From assembly GCA_000526435.1 (NCBI GenBank), contig JAGB01000001.1, positions 434,001 to 498,000 on the forward strand: a stretch of DNA of 64,000 nucleotides. Direction: 5' to 3'. Each line of letters starts with the position of its first letter. The first letter of the stretch is position 1. The position numbers were made by a program, and so were the translations under genes. Shown piece by piece: positions 1 through 9,277 of the stretch. This stretch comes from Caldicoprobacter oshimai DSM 21659. Lineage in GTDB: Bacteria; Bacillota; Clostridia; Caldicoprobacterales; Caldicoprobacteraceae. The notes under the pieces are model-generated. The model was not told the origin of the DNA and ran no database searches. It was given only the letters and a program-made list of their open reading frames with translations.

Positions 1-1141
1 GGTCAATTCCATTATCCTTGAGCCACTGTATAGAGGCGGGATTGATCTCCTTAAGGCGCGCCAATGGACTGATTTCCCGCTGATCATCGGGCATAGTATT
101 GTTGATCTCTTGTGCATACCACTGCCGATTTTCGGTTTTCAGCTGGTCAAACTGAAATCCCTCTGGATTTCTGGAGAAGTCAAGATATACACGCCTACCC
201 TTCATTATCTCCTTAAATACGGCGATGTCTATCTGGCTGGAGGCATGCTCACAGGATACAGGCCAGCTGGCGCCCTTCTCAAATACGACGTTGTGTACCT
301 CCATCCATGTGGTGCCCTCGGGGAAATACTTGATCAAAAACTCTTCCCCCCGGTCGTTTACAAAACGCGGTACTGCCCTCATGAGGCTTCCTGAACACGC
401 CAGCTTGGTCTTTACAGACGACAAACCAATTTGTATGAACTCCATGTTTACCAAAGATGCACCGGCCCGCAGCGCCAGGGCATATCCGTCACCTGTTGCA
501 CCGGGCGGATACACGTTGTGTTCAAAAACCTCTCCCCCGCCGCCGGTGCCCAGCACAACTGCCGGCGTGTCAAAGATGAGTATATCATCCGCCTCGTCAA
601 CCCCAATAGCACCTACTATTTCGTCATCCTCCACCAGGAGGCTCACTATCATGCTGTTTTCAACAACTTCAAGGTCCAGTTCCCTGGCCCTTCTGACCAG
701 AGCCTCTTCAATATGGATGGCCGTTTTAGGCCCGGTATAACAGGCCCTGGCGTATTTTGAACCATCGGTGACAAATTGGTGGGCTTTGCCATCCTTTTTG
801 ACAAACGGTACGCCAAGGGAATCCAAATATTCAAAGGCCTCACAGGACTTTTTGGCCAGTATAACCGCCAGGTCATAATCGGATACCCTGCCGCCCAGCC
901 TGTAGATATCGTCTGCATGATACCTCCATGCATCTTCTCCCCCCGGTTCGGTATGGGGCAGTGTAGCATGGAATGCCATTCTGTCCGAACACGAATTGGC
1001 AGTAGTACCCGTGGTACCCAGCTTGCCTTTTGTAACCAGGATCACCCCGCACTCGGGGTCAAGCTCCCTGGCTGCAATTGCAGCCCTGAGCGCCGCTCCT
1101 CCCCCGCCTACAACCAGCACATCGCATTTAAAACGCTTCAT
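1..1141 (-). CDS. FAD-dependent oxidoreductase of the fumarate reductase/succinate dehydrogenase flavoprotein type (3' end outside window)
   Basis: The frame is open from an ATG at 1141 to the window edge, giving at least 380 residues; the C-terminus is missing. The N-terminus has the Rossmann dinucleotide motif VVGGGGAALRAAI at about residues 9-21, and a later glycine-rich stretch (TGGGGEVFEHN, then GATGDGYALALRAGA) matches the FAD-binding elements of fumarate reductase/L-aspartate oxidase flavoproteins. An AGGAGGG site lies 11 bases before the ATG. The gene begins 29 bases after the stop of the OYE-like gene upstream, so the two probably form one operon. Family knowledge predicts a soluble flavoprotein that reduces or oxidises a C-C bond next to a carboxylate; the substrate cannot be told. 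The HPG and Arg/His active-site region lies mostly outside the window, so fumarate specificity cannot be judged. Confidence 0.85.
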   Translation of the reverse strand, partial: MKRFKCDVLVVGGGGAALRAAIAARELDPECGVILVTKGKLGTTGTTANSCSDRMAFHATLPHTEPGGEDAWRYHADDIYRLGGRVSDYDLAVILAKKSCEAFEYLDSLGVPFVKKDGKAHQFVTDGSKYARACYTGPKTAIHIEEALVRRARELDLEVVENSMIVSLLVEDDEIVGAIGVDEADDILIFDTPAVVLGTGGGGEVFEHNVYPPGATGDGYALALRAGASLVNMEFIQIGLSSVKTKLACSGSLMRAVPRFVNDRGEEFLIKYFPEGTTWMEVHNVVFEKGASWPVSCEHASSQIDIAVFKEIMKGRRVYLDFSRNPEGFQFDQLKTENRQWYAQEINNTMPDDQREISPLARLKEINPASIQWLKDNGID

Positions 1142-1170
1142 ACAACATCACACCCTCCTATATATGAATT

Positions 1171-2538
1171 TTACACATGTTCGGCCAACCTGTTGCTCTG
1201 TATAGGCGGCTTACCTTCCCTTCCAGCTTTATATATAGGAGCGTAAATTTCGGCATCCCTTATGACACAGCCGGCTCTGCCGCCATCCCTCATTATCTCC
1301 GAGCACTTCCCGCAGGCAATGCAACACTTTCTCGCGTCCAATGCCCCCTTCTCAAGGATATCCTTCGCAAAGTCAGGATAAGCAAAGGCCATTCGGCCAA
1401 ACCCGGCTATTTTGAACCATCCTTCTTTAACGCCACCGGCAGCTGCGTAGGGCGATAGATGGCGAAGCCAGCTGAGCCCCGACGATAGCACGACTATATC
1501 AGGTACGCTGTCTTGGATCATCTTTGCAACCCCGAGCATCCTGGCCACGCCCTCAAGCGGATGTTCTGGTGGGATATAGGGGCCACTGTCATAAGGCCTG
1601 TTGATGTGGGGATTATAGTATGGATTGCCACAGGTTACGTTGACCATCTTGACGCCTTTGTCCCGTAGGATTTTAACAAGCCGTATGGGCTCAGTCAGGT
1701 CAGGCTTCCTGTGGTCTTCTTTATCCACTCCCCAGCCATAGGGATAGGGTATAGCATCATAGACATTGAGCCTGAGAGTAATATCGATGGCATCGCCAAG
1801 GCGCTGTTTGATCTTGTCGACTATATTTATGAGGAAACGGGTTCGGTTCTCAAAGCTTCCTCCGTAATTGCCTTCTCTGGTAAATGCCGATAAAAGCTCC
1901 GAGTTCAAATACCTGTGACAGCTCTTGATATCCACGGCATCAAAGCCTATTTGGCTAGCCAGCTCAGCCGCTTCAACGAACTTGTCCTCCAGCTCCTCCA
2001 GTTGCTCATCCGAAATCACAGGATAGTCGTCAGGAAGATTGCCGTCGAGATATGGGTTTCTCGCAGCGATTATGGGAGCGGGTTTACCCTCCGGCTTGCT
2101 GTATCGGCCGGAATGTGTAAGCTGGATAACGGTATAAGGACGGTGGTTAGGTCCAAATTGGGATTTGGCAGCCTCCATTATGGTATCAAGGAGCCGTGCA
2201 AATCCATCTTTGTTCTGGCGGCATAGATACAGCTGTCGCGGATTGGCCCTTCCCTCGTGTACAACGGCAGTTGCCTCGATCCATATGAGCCCAGCTCCCC
2301 CTGATGCAAATCTGCGATAGCGCCGGAAAGTCAGCTCATCCGGCTCTCCAGATGGTGTGCCGTCACAGCCTTCCATCGGCTGCACAGCCATGGAGTTGGA
2401 AATGACCCTGTCCCCTATCTTAACAGGTTGTCGCAGCGCATCAATATCGGCGGATACAGGCATATGTATCCCCAGCGCCCTTATCTTGTCAGACAGGTCC
2501 TCCACGCTTTTCAGTTGAAATCTTTCATGTATTCCCAC
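1171..2538 (-). CDS. NADH:flavin oxidoreductase, Old Yellow Enzyme/enoate reductase-like, with [4Fe-4S] motif
   Basis: The protein has 455 residues. The start is the GTG at 2538, because AGGGAGGT lies 8 bases before it; a TTG at 2574 in the same frame has no such site. The N-terminal 370 residues form the FMN-binding TIM barrel of the OYE family (for example VIQLTHSGRYS near residue 135, and DAVDIKSCHRYLNSELLS, where the catalytic region sits). Near the C-terminus the cysteines follow CxxCxxCx11C, the iron-sulfur pattern of enoate reductase, 2,4-dienoyl-CoA reductase and trimethylamine dehydrogenase. The protein then stops about 25 residues later, so the FAD/NAD(P)H domain fused in those enzymes is missing. 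The next gene encodes a separate FAD protein. I infer that the pair works together in reducing an unsaturated substrate, but the substrate is unknown. Confidence 0.85.
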   Translation of the reverse strand: MGIHERFQLKSVEDLSDKIRALGIHMPVSADIDALRQPVKIGDRVISNSMAVQPMEGCDGTPSGEPDELTFRRYRRFASGGAGLIWIEATAVVHEGRANPRQLYLCRQNKDGFARLLDTIMEAAKSQFGPNHRPYTVIQLTHSGRYSKPEGKPAPIIAARNPYLDGNLPDDYPVISDEQLEELEDKFVEAAELASQIGFDAVDIKSCHRYLNSELLSAFTREGNYGGSFENRTRFLINIVDKIKQRLGDAIDITLRLNVYDAIPYPYGWGVDKEDHRKPDLTEPIRLVKILRDKGVKMVNVTCGNPYYNPHINRPYDSGPYIPPEHPLEGVARMLGVAKMIQDSVPDIVVLSSGLSWLRHLSPYAAAGGVKEGWFKIAGFGRMAFAYPDFAKDILEKGALDARKCCIACGKCSEIMRDGGRAGCVIRDAEIYAPIYKAGREGKPPIQSNRLAEHV

Positions 2539-2644
2539 TATAGTTGACCTCCCTCTTTGCAAAGGTTTGTACAATCGTTTGCATAAAATATATATTCGAT
2601 ATCACACCCTTTATTCCTTCTAAAAATAAATAAAAAATTTAAAT

Positions 2645-3502
2645 TTATTTTATAACGGTCAATTCCCTATCAAAATTACAGAAGGTTATAAGGACGGCTC
2701 CGGCGAGCAACAGCAATAAGGCTATCAAATTGATCCTCAGCAGGAAATGCTCCACAAAGGTCCTCAGCAGCAATTCGATAGCATGGGACGGAAACTTGAG
2801 CAATGCAAGGCTTGACGCCCATTGCGGTATCATGCCATTGCTTAACAACATCCACTTTGTGGCCAGCGATAGTTCCAACATCACTCCCCCAGCTGACGCC
2901 ATTGAGGCACCTATCCAAATCAATGATTGTTTTATTCCCTTTACAACCGCAACCAAAATCCCGGCCAGGGCCAAAAATATGGCAACGGTCCCCCACGATA
3001 GCCATTTAAAAACCCTTACAAATTGACGAATGACCCAGAAAAACTCCACTGATAAAATATCCTGGAAGCGTACACGTTCGGGTATTGGACCAAACCAGTA
3101 ATTGATCATCTTATCCCTATTTTCAAGCTGGGCTTGGCTCATGTAATCATCCAAACGATCAAACAATTTGTACAGCGGTATAACGGGTAGCTGATCGCTT
3201 TTGCCTTTTAAAAACCTAAACAGATGTCCGCCCAAGAACAATACTTCATCCCTCAGCCAATCTTCCGTCATGGCCTTTTCAAGGTAAGGAAGCGCTTCAT
3301 GGCCATTGGGCAACTCTGTGTTCACTCTATTAAAAAGCCACTGCCTGATTTGGCCGTAAAATTGAGTTTTTTGGAAGACCTCGTCGTAAAATTTCACGCG
3401 CAAAAAAGTGATGCTAAACGCAATGCTAAGCCCAATAGCTACCAGGTTGATAGCTAAAATTACAACAAGCATTGCAGCGAACACAGCTTGTACTGTTCTC
3501 AT
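2645..3502 (-). CDS. Integral membrane protein of unknown function
   Basis: The protein has 285 residues if it starts at the ATG at 3502, preceded by GAGGTAG 8 bases upstream; an in-frame upstream start at 3595 lacks a site and would add 31 unlikely residues. A hydrophobic segment at residues 5-28 is followed by a charged, probably extracytoplasmic region of about 130 residues and then three or four hydrophobic segments between about residues 160 and 280. The overall shape (one N-terminal TM, soluble loop, TM cluster) recalls small uncharacterised Firmicute membrane proteins, but I do not recognise the family. It is monocistronic: about 100 bases separate it from the OYE gene and a strong hairpin lies upstream. 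Confidence 0.6.
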   Translation of the reverse strand: MRTVQAVFAAMLVVILAINLVAIGLSIAFSITFLRVKFYDEVFQKTQFYGQIRQWLFNRVNTELPNGHEALPYLEKAMTEDWLRDEVLFLGGHLFRFLKGKSDQLPVIPLYKLFDRLDDYMSQAQLENRDKMINYWFGPIPERVRFQDILSVEFFWVIRQFVRVFKWLSWGTVAIFLALAGILVAVVKGIKQSLIWIGASMASAGGVMLELSLATKWMLLSNGMIPQWASSLALLKFPSHAIELLLRTFVEHFLLRINLIALLLLLAGAVLITFCNFDRELTVIK

Positions 3503-3633
3503 ACTTCTACCTACCTCATTTTTTATATTAACCCTTTGTTCTCTCAGTATCCCTATATACTTTATCTCAATAAACCAAGTGCATACATTATACATATAAA
3601 TATTCTACCATAAAAGCGCAGCAATTTGACATA

Positions 3634-3681
3634 AAACTTTTAAAGGCTCTCATCAGTTTAGATGAGAGCCTTTAAAAGTTT
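3634..3681 (-). terminator. Strong intrinsic terminator after the GH10 xylanase gene
   Basis: Perfect 21-base inverted arms lie at 3634-3654 and 3661-3681 with a 6-base loop. Read on the minus strand, the hairpin begins inside the xylanase stop codon and its 3' arm ends in a run of T (TTTTAT). It marks the end of the polysaccharide operon and is symmetric enough to work in both directions. Confidence 0.85.
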
Positions 3682-4810
3682 ACAAATCAAAGTTTACTAC
3701 GCTCCAAAAAGCAGGCTTGGGCTTAAACTGTCTATCAAAGAGCAACGGGTAATTGGTTCGACCCTTAACCGGGAAGTTATTCAGCCACGATCCGCCATCA
3801 TAATATCCCCAAAAAGTAACACGGCCTATAACATCTTTATAGCGCCTGTATAACCCGAATAGCTCGCCATACCGATCAGCCTGCAATTGCAATATATCAT
3901 CCGACACGCCACCTCTGTATCTATCCTCCCTGTCACCCCATTTATACAGATCCATATCCAGTTCGCTTATGTTTACCTTTATTCCAAGTGAACTAAATTT
4001 CTTTATAGAGTTCTCGACTTCCTGTATGGAAGGATAATAGATGTTTATATGCGACTGCATGCCCACAGCATCTATGCGAATACCTTTTTCTTTAAGCCCT
4101 TTTACAAGGTTGTATATAGCCTCCCTTTTACCGGGCGTTTCCGTGTTGTAATCATTATAATACAGTTCGGCTTCGGGATCGGCTTCGTGGGCAAACTTAA
4201 AAGCCCATTCGATATAATCATCTCCTATGATCCTTCTCCACATGGTATCCCGTAAATCATAAGGAGGCGAGTCAGCTATGGCCTCGTTTACCACATCCCA
4301 ACCATATACCTTACCCCTATAATGTCCAACCACCGTCTTTATATGCTCCTCCATCCTCTCTAAGAGCACTTCCCTGCTTACAAGGTTTCCATTAGCATCC
4401 TTGAATACCCACTCCGGCGTCTGCTGATGCCAAATAAGGGTATGCCCGACCACCCTCATACCGTTTTGCTGTGCAAACTCTACAATCCTATCTGCGTGTT
4501 CGAAATTATATACGCCGTCCTCAGGATGTATAGGCTGGAATTTCATCGCATTCTCGGGTGTAAGCACATTAAAATGTTTAGCTATAAGCTCTTTATCAGG
4601 GCTTTTTGATACTGCATCAGCACTTACAGCTGCGCCTATAGGAAAATAATCTCTATAGACCTCCTTTAAAGATGGTATATCTTGTATCATATTCTGACCT
4701 CCCTCTTCACCTATTGTCTCAGCCTGACCAGTATTTTTATCAGATCCACTGACACACCCTGTAAGCAGCAGAATTAAAGCTATGGAGATGGCAGTAATAT
4801 GCTTTATCAT
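3680..4810 (-). CDS. Endo-1,4-beta-xylanase, glycoside hydrolase family 10, lipoprotein
   Basis: The precursor has 376 residues when started at the ATG at 4810, six bases after GAGGTG; an in-frame TTG three codons earlier overlaps that site. The N-terminus is a lipoprotein signal with lipobox LLTGC (Cys19), so the mature enzyme should be anchored outside the membrane. The GH10 signature elements are present in order: GHTLIWHQQTPEWV (123-135), GWDVVNEAI with the acid/base Glu176, and ISELDMD with the nucleophile Glu283. There is no carbohydrate-binding module and the length is that of a single catalytic domain. It hydrolyses internal beta-1,4 bonds of xylan and is the last gene of the minus-strand polysaccharide cluster, 79 bases after the GH9 gene. 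Confidence 0.95.
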   Translation of the reverse strand: MIKHITAISIALILLLTGCVSGSDKNTGQAETIGEEGGQNMIQDIPSLKEVYRDYFPIGAAVSADAVSKSPDKELIAKHFNVLTPENAMKFQPIHPEDGVYNFEHADRIVEFAQQNGMRVVGHTLIWHQQTPEWVFKDANGNLVSREVLLERMEEHIKTVVGHYRGKVYGWDVVNEAIADSPPYDLRDTMWRRIIGDDYIEWAFKFAHEADPEAELYYNDYNTETPGKREAIYNLVKGLKEKGIRIDAVGMQSHINIYYPSIQEVENSIKKFSSLGIKVNISELDMDLYKWGDREDRYRGGVSDDILQLQADRYGELFGLYRRYKDVIGRVTFWGYYDGGSWLNNFPVKGRTNYPLLFDRQFKPKPAFWSVVNFDL

Positions 4811-4855
4811 GTTCAACACCTCAAATTAGGAAGAACACCCCGCTTCAGGAGCAGA

Positions 4856-4877
4856 CACCGTCTCGATCGAAACAGTG
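4856..4877 (-). repeat. Small hairpin between the GH9 and GH10 genes
   Basis: A 9-base-pair stem (with G-T pairs) closes a GATC loop in the 79-base gap between the two hydrolase genes. There is no T run, so it is more likely an mRNA stability or processing element than a terminator. This is inference from base pairing only. Confidence 0.3.
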
Positions 4878-4889
4878 GGGCTTTCATAC

Positions 4890-6668
4890 CTATTTATCAA
4901 AATAAGCAGCTACAAAGACAGCTGGAGAGTTCCAATATATAGCAATTTCATTGGTAGAATAGCTGCCTGCATCATCAATGAAAGCCTTTGCCGGCGGTGT
5001 ACCAACCGGTATTTTCTCCTGCGCCGTAGGATCTTGCCTCCTGCTGTTTGGGCCACCCGACAGCATACCGGGTACCGGCTGTTCTATACCGTCAGCTGCC
5101 GAGGGCCTATGATGCGGGTGCATTATGGGATTGGACCCGAAACCAGTCACATAGCATTGGTTCAAAGCATTACGCCCCAATATATAGTGGAATTGGTCAC
5201 GGGCTGCATTTATATACTCAGCATTTGAGGCTATAGCATTGGCTAATATAAGATGCATAGCCCTGTTCATAACCTCTCCATTGCTTCCCCAGTAATACTC
5301 ATCAGGTCTTAATACCACTTTATATCCGTCATTTGACCATATATCCACCAATCTATCGGCTTCTTTTATAAATTGAGATCTTAGGTAATCATAAACAGTG
5401 CTGTCTACTTTATCTTGACCCATCATAAGATAAGAAACGGTACCGTAACCACCCACAGTAGCCCAGCCAAAACTGGCTTTTGAAAACGATGGATCACTAT
5501 ATGACGCTTTTATATAATCATGATATTTTTGTTCACCGGTGGCACAGTACAGCTCTACTGCTGCCCAAAACCTTTCATCGCGGTCATTGGAATCGCCATA
5601 TTCTCCGGAATTTACTCCCGGCGGGTTCTTAAATCCCGGTACATCCGGATTAGCCTCGAGCCACTGCCATGCGTTTTGCGCAGCTTTTAGCATTTTTTCA
5701 GCAAATTCCTTATCTATTGATTTATAAACCCTGTATCCCATAGCCATTGCAGCAGCAAAGTCAGCAGTAGCCGTAGCCGAAATATGGTTTATATATCTTC
5801 TATCTTTATCAACCTCCGGCATTATAAAGCCAGGAAAGTTCAATGTGGCTATTTTATGGTAGACTCCATAGCTTTTGGGGTCCTGCATCTTTAGCATCCA
5901 TTCGAGCTCATACCTGATTTCATTAAGTATATCCGGTATACCGTTACCGCTTTCGGGAATATTTATCTGCTCTTTAAATGCTTCTGGGAAAAGCTGGTAT
6001 GCCAGCATAAGGTCGGCAACGGCTTTGGCTGCCGGTACAACATATTTACCATAATCACCAGCATCATGCCATCCCCCTGTGGTATCAATATGTTGATTTT
6101 GGTCGTCGTATATGTATCCGTCTTCAGCGTGGCACTTATCATGCTGCCATACGCCAGCATATTTACCTTCCAACGCCATACCACACCGCTGATAATAAAA
6201 GGCTTTAAGCAAAGCATTTTTGACATCCTTATATGGCTTTTCGGCTATTGTAAATTCCGGCGACTTGAAGCTTTTACCCACTGAAATATAGTATATACCG
6301 GGTTGCCTAAGCCCTGAAAAATCACCATAGCAAACCGTATCCCCCGAAGATACATCTCTTTTCAGACCAGTAGCCTGGCCGGTAAATACAGTCTTACCGC
6401 TGGCTTTGTCTATGACATCAAAGCTATCAACCTCTCCTACAAATACGGCCATTTTGGGATCATCTATACCATAACCTATTTGATTCACCAATATCATCTC
6501 AGCCTCACTCTCCTTACCGTCACCAGCTTCACTTTCCTTATCATCGCCAACCTCGTTTGCATTTCCCTGCGTGGGCAATTTGGCTTCATCCACCTTATTA
6601 CATGCCGTCAGCATGAGAGCAATCGACACAGCCACAGCGATAAAAAAGCTAAGCAGTTTTTTATACAT
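4890..6668 (-). CDS. Endoglucanase/cellulase, glycoside hydrolase family 9, lipoprotein
   Basis: The precursor has 592 residues from the ATG at 6668. It starts with MYKKLLSFFIAVAV and a lipobox ending in Cys (LMLTAC), followed by an acidic linker. Residues of about 60-145 form the Ig-like CelD_N domain that precedes many GH9 catalytic modules (MILVNQIGYGIDDPK, RQPGIYYISVG). The catalytic (alpha/alpha)6 barrel follows, with the catalytic-base motif GGWHDAGDYGKYV, the HHRPSAADG motif, and the C-terminal acid region DDAGSYSTNEIAIYW. It would cleave beta-1,4-glucan on the cell surface. The start lies 14 bases after the stop of the GH5 gene, so translation is probably coupled. The Shine-Dalgarno match is weak. 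Confidence 0.95.
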   Translation of the reverse strand: MYKKLLSFFIAVAVSIALMLTACNKVDEAKLPTQGNANEVGDDKESEAGDGKESEAEMILVNQIGYGIDDPKMAVFVGEVDSFDVIDKASGKTVFTGQATGLKRDVSSGDTVCYGDFSGLRQPGIYYISVGKSFKSPEFTIAEKPYKDVKNALLKAFYYQRCGMALEGKYAGVWQHDKCHAEDGYIYDDQNQHIDTTGGWHDAGDYGKYVVPAAKAVADLMLAYQLFPEAFKEQINIPESGNGIPDILNEIRYELEWMLKMQDPKSYGVYHKIATLNFPGFIMPEVDKDRRYINHISATATADFAAAMAMGYRVYKSIDKEFAEKMLKAAQNAWQWLEANPDVPGFKNPPGVNSGEYGDSNDRDERFWAAVELYCATGEQKYHDYIKASYSDPSFSKASFGWATVGGYGTVSYLMMGQDKVDSTVYDYLRSQFIKEADRLVDIWSNDGYKVVLRPDEYYWGSNGEVMNRAMHLILANAIASNAEYINAARDQFHYILGRNALNQCYVTGFGSNPIMHPHHRPSAADGIEQPVPGMLSGGPNSRRQDPTAQEKIPVGTPPAKAFIDDAGSYSTNEIAIYWNSPAVFVAAYFDK

Positions 6669-6682
6669 CCCTCGGCCCCCAT

Positions 6683-7588
6683 TCAACAAGGTATCAATGC
6701 GCGCAGCAGTGGTTCTTTCCATTGACCCGATATCGGATCATACGCACCAAACCCTGAACAAAACTCCCAGTATGCCCAGGCTATGCCACGCTCTTCTGCT
6801 GCTCTCGCTACAAAAGAAGTCCATCTGACCCTTGATTCCATATCAGCTTTGCTGTACGCTCCAAACTCACCCATAAAGAGCTGCCTTCCATGTTTCTTTG
6901 CCCAGTTAACCGCTTTATCAAGCTCATCTTCTATAAACTGCTTCTGCTCGTTAAAACCCTCCCATTTTTTACCGACAGGTGGCGATGGATTCACCCACCC
7001 TGCTCCTTGGTGGGTAAACCAAAATGGGGTGTAATAGTGAAATGTAACGATTATATTTCTATCCTCTTCAGGCAGTTTGAGATTTTCCAGTGCACTTATA
7101 TTGTTCCAATTCCCCGGGCCTGCTATAATCACCCTGTCAGGGTTGCTCTTCCTTATAACCTGTATGGCCTCGGCCAGGTAATCATTCCAATATTGATCCA
7201 AAACCCCGTTGGGCTCGTTTAAAACTTCAAAATAAAGCGCGTTTGGATATGCTTTATAATGTTCGGCTATCTGGTTCCAGATACTTAAAAAACGCTCTTT
7301 TTGTCCCACCGGTTCTTTTATCAGTTCATCAAAGTGGTGTATATTTATTATTGTATACAGTTTTTGTTTAAGGGATTGTTCAACTACATGATCTACCCTA
7401 TGAAAAAATTCCTGATCGATAGTGTACGGCGGCTGAGCCGCGGCATGTGCCGACCATTTAATTGGTATTCTCACCGTATCAAAGCCTGCATCCTTTATTA
7501 TTTTAAAATACTCATCTTTTATAGTAACGCCCCATTCGCCTTCAATAGGTGCTTCGAGGGCATCACCTATATTCATACCACGTTTCAT
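6683..7588 (-). CDS. Endoglucanase, glycoside hydrolase family 5
   Basis: The protein has 301 residues, the size of a bare GH5 catalytic domain. Family motifs are VRIPIKW (about 39-45), NIHHFDE (82-88), EVLNEPNG with the acid/base Glu125, HYY near 185, and LFMGEFGAYS with the nucleophile Glu241. No signal peptide is visible, so it may act on imported cello-oligosaccharides in the cytoplasm, or leave the cell by an unknown route. This contrasts with the lipoprotein GH9 and GH10 partners downstream. The start at 7588 follows an AAAGGGGTG site. A perfect hairpin separates it from the damaged binding-protein gene upstream. Confidence 0.93.
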   Translation of the reverse strand: MKRGMNIGDALEAPIEGEWGVTIKDEYFKIIKDAGFDTVRIPIKWSAHAAAQPPYTIDQEFFHRVDHVVEQSLKQKLYTIINIHHFDELIKEPVGQKERFLSIWNQIAEHYKAYPNALYFEVLNEPNGVLDQYWNDYLAEAIQVIRKSNPDRVIIAGPGNWNNISALENLKLPEEDRNIIVTFHYYTPFWFTHQGAGWVNPSPPVGKKWEGFNEQKQFIEDELDKAVNWAKKHGRQLFMGEFGAYSKADMESRVRWTSFVARAAEERGIAWAYWEFCSGFGAYDPISGQWKEPLLRALIPC

Positions 7589-7660
7589 GGCGAATACACC
7601 CCTTTCCCCTTACTTTTACTACAAGTTGTCATAAAAATCAATACAAAATGTTTAACTTTT

Positions 7661-7698
7661 AAAGAGGTCTTCCGCCCACACGAGCAGAAGACCTCTTT
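7661..7698 (-). terminator. Hairpin between the transporter genes and the GH5 gene
   Basis: Perfect 12-base arms at 7661-7672 and 7687-7698 flank a 14-base loop, and the minus-strand 3' arm runs into TTTAAAAGTT. It sits directly after the stop of the sugar-binding-protein gene. It could be a terminator, a partial attenuator that lowers hydrolase expression, or a structure that stabilises the abundant binding-protein mRNA. Confidence 0.65.
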
Positions 7699-7701
7699 AG
7701 C

Positions 7702-9165
7702 TTATTCTGCTGACCCTTCGGTTTTTATGAGTTCCTCTGGTTTCTTCTTAAGAGCATTATCCAACAATGTCTGGGCCTGCTGTGCTACCTCGCTTATAGC
7801 CACTTGAGGCGTTTTGCTGCCGTTTTGTATCTCCGCCATAAATGTATAGGACATCTGCAAAACGTCATCAAATGAAGCAAACCAATCCACCTTGCTGAGT
7901 CCTTTATTTATCAACATCTCTATAACTTCTACTGATTTAGTATCGTACAATCTTTCAATATAATAATCCTTCCACTCTTCTGGATCCTCATCCGGATAAG
8001 GCTCGGTCATTTCATTCTGGAATATGGCCACTTGTTCAGGATTTTTGACCGTTGACGGTATAACATCGATGGTAAAACCTGAATACTGCGACACATAGTC
8101 AGTAGCCTTGGGACCTTTGGGGAATAACACAATACCATACTCATCTTTCATGCTATTCTTTATATCATCCACCATCCACCACTGGGTATACAGCATGGCT
8201 ACGTTGCCGTTGGCAAAGCTCTGCCTCGGATAATCCCAGGGTGCTCCTTCAGGATTTACTTCTACCATCTTGTGTTTCTGTACAAAATCTTGCCATGTCT
8301 GCAATGCCTCCAAAGCATTAGGCGAATCCAGAACAAATTTTGGATGGTATGGATCGGATACATCGACAAATTCAGCATTATTTGAGAATACGAAGGCAGC
8401 TCCCAGGTCTATACCGGACAGACCCCATTGGTCAATCTTGCCATCGCCATCTTTATCCTTAGTGGCTTTTTTAGCGATCTCCAGCATCTTTTCCCAGGTC
8501 CATTCACCGTTGAAGAACAATTCGTACAGGTCGGGCAACCCTTCTCTCTCAAACAGCGATTTATTCCAAAACAGCACGCTTCTCGGGTATGTCTTACCTA
8601 TAGCATAACCATATATTTTGCCATCAAAGGTACACCACTTCAGAAAATCTTGGTTCCATTTAGGCTCTGTGAAATCAAATATACCTTGTTTGGCAAATTC
8701 GTTGAGATCACAAAGGAATCCATTGGCTACTGCAGTGGGATAAAACCATCTGCTATCCAGCGTGACCAATTCACCTATAGAATCACCCGCCATTGCGGCG
8801 GTTATAAACTGCTGCAGATACTGATCCCAAGGTATATTGACATACTCTACTTTGCAGTTGTACTTCTTCTCCAGTTCCGTTCTCCTGGCTATCTGCCTGT
8901 CAGCTGCTGCCGAGGAACCAGGTTGCGGTTCAAGATTCTACCATGCGGTGTACCTTATGGTCCTGCCGCCAAAATCCGGTGGAGGTGCTTCGTCATCGGC
9001 TTTTTCACCTTCGGCTTCTTCACCATCAGACTTCTCGCCTTCGGCAGGCTGCTCTTTTTGATCACCTGTATCGTCTACAGCCGGCTGATTCCCACCGCCA
9101 CAGCCTGCCATAACAGCCAAGAGTAACATTACAATGCTTAGCAATAAGGCAATTTTCTTTAACAT
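7702..9165 (-). pseudogene. Sugar ABC transporter substrate-binding lipoprotein with an in-frame TAG stop
   Basis: One continuous frame runs from the ATG at 9165 (GGGGGAG site upstream) to the stop at 7702 and would give a 487-codon binding protein, but codon 76 at 8938-8940 is TAG. Upstream lie a signal peptide with lipobox MAGC (Cys22), an acidic Glu/Asp/Lys linker and GRTIRYTAW. Downstream the frame goes straight on with NLEPQPGSS, then the family-1 binding-protein fold (for example KNPEQVAIFQNEM and GNVAMLYTQWWMVDD). The context TAW-stop-NLEP suggests that TAG replaced a Trp codon (TGG). As read, only a 75-residue stub is made from the proper start. It is followed by two permeases upstream in the same operon, one of which is also broken. 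Confidence 0.85.
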
Positions 9166-9277
9166 TTTTACGCTCCCCCTTAAAAGTTATACTACAACAG
9201 TGGCAAAATTTAAGATAAAAACTGTCTCACATACCCATATCACCCCCTATCAAACAGCAAAACCAAAGCTATGGGGA

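Noticed and set aside
8938-8940. TAG as a pyrrolysine codon or general recoding
   Set aside because: Other genes in the window end in TAG normally (for example metQ), and no recoding gene is visible. A TGG-to-TAG change is simpler.
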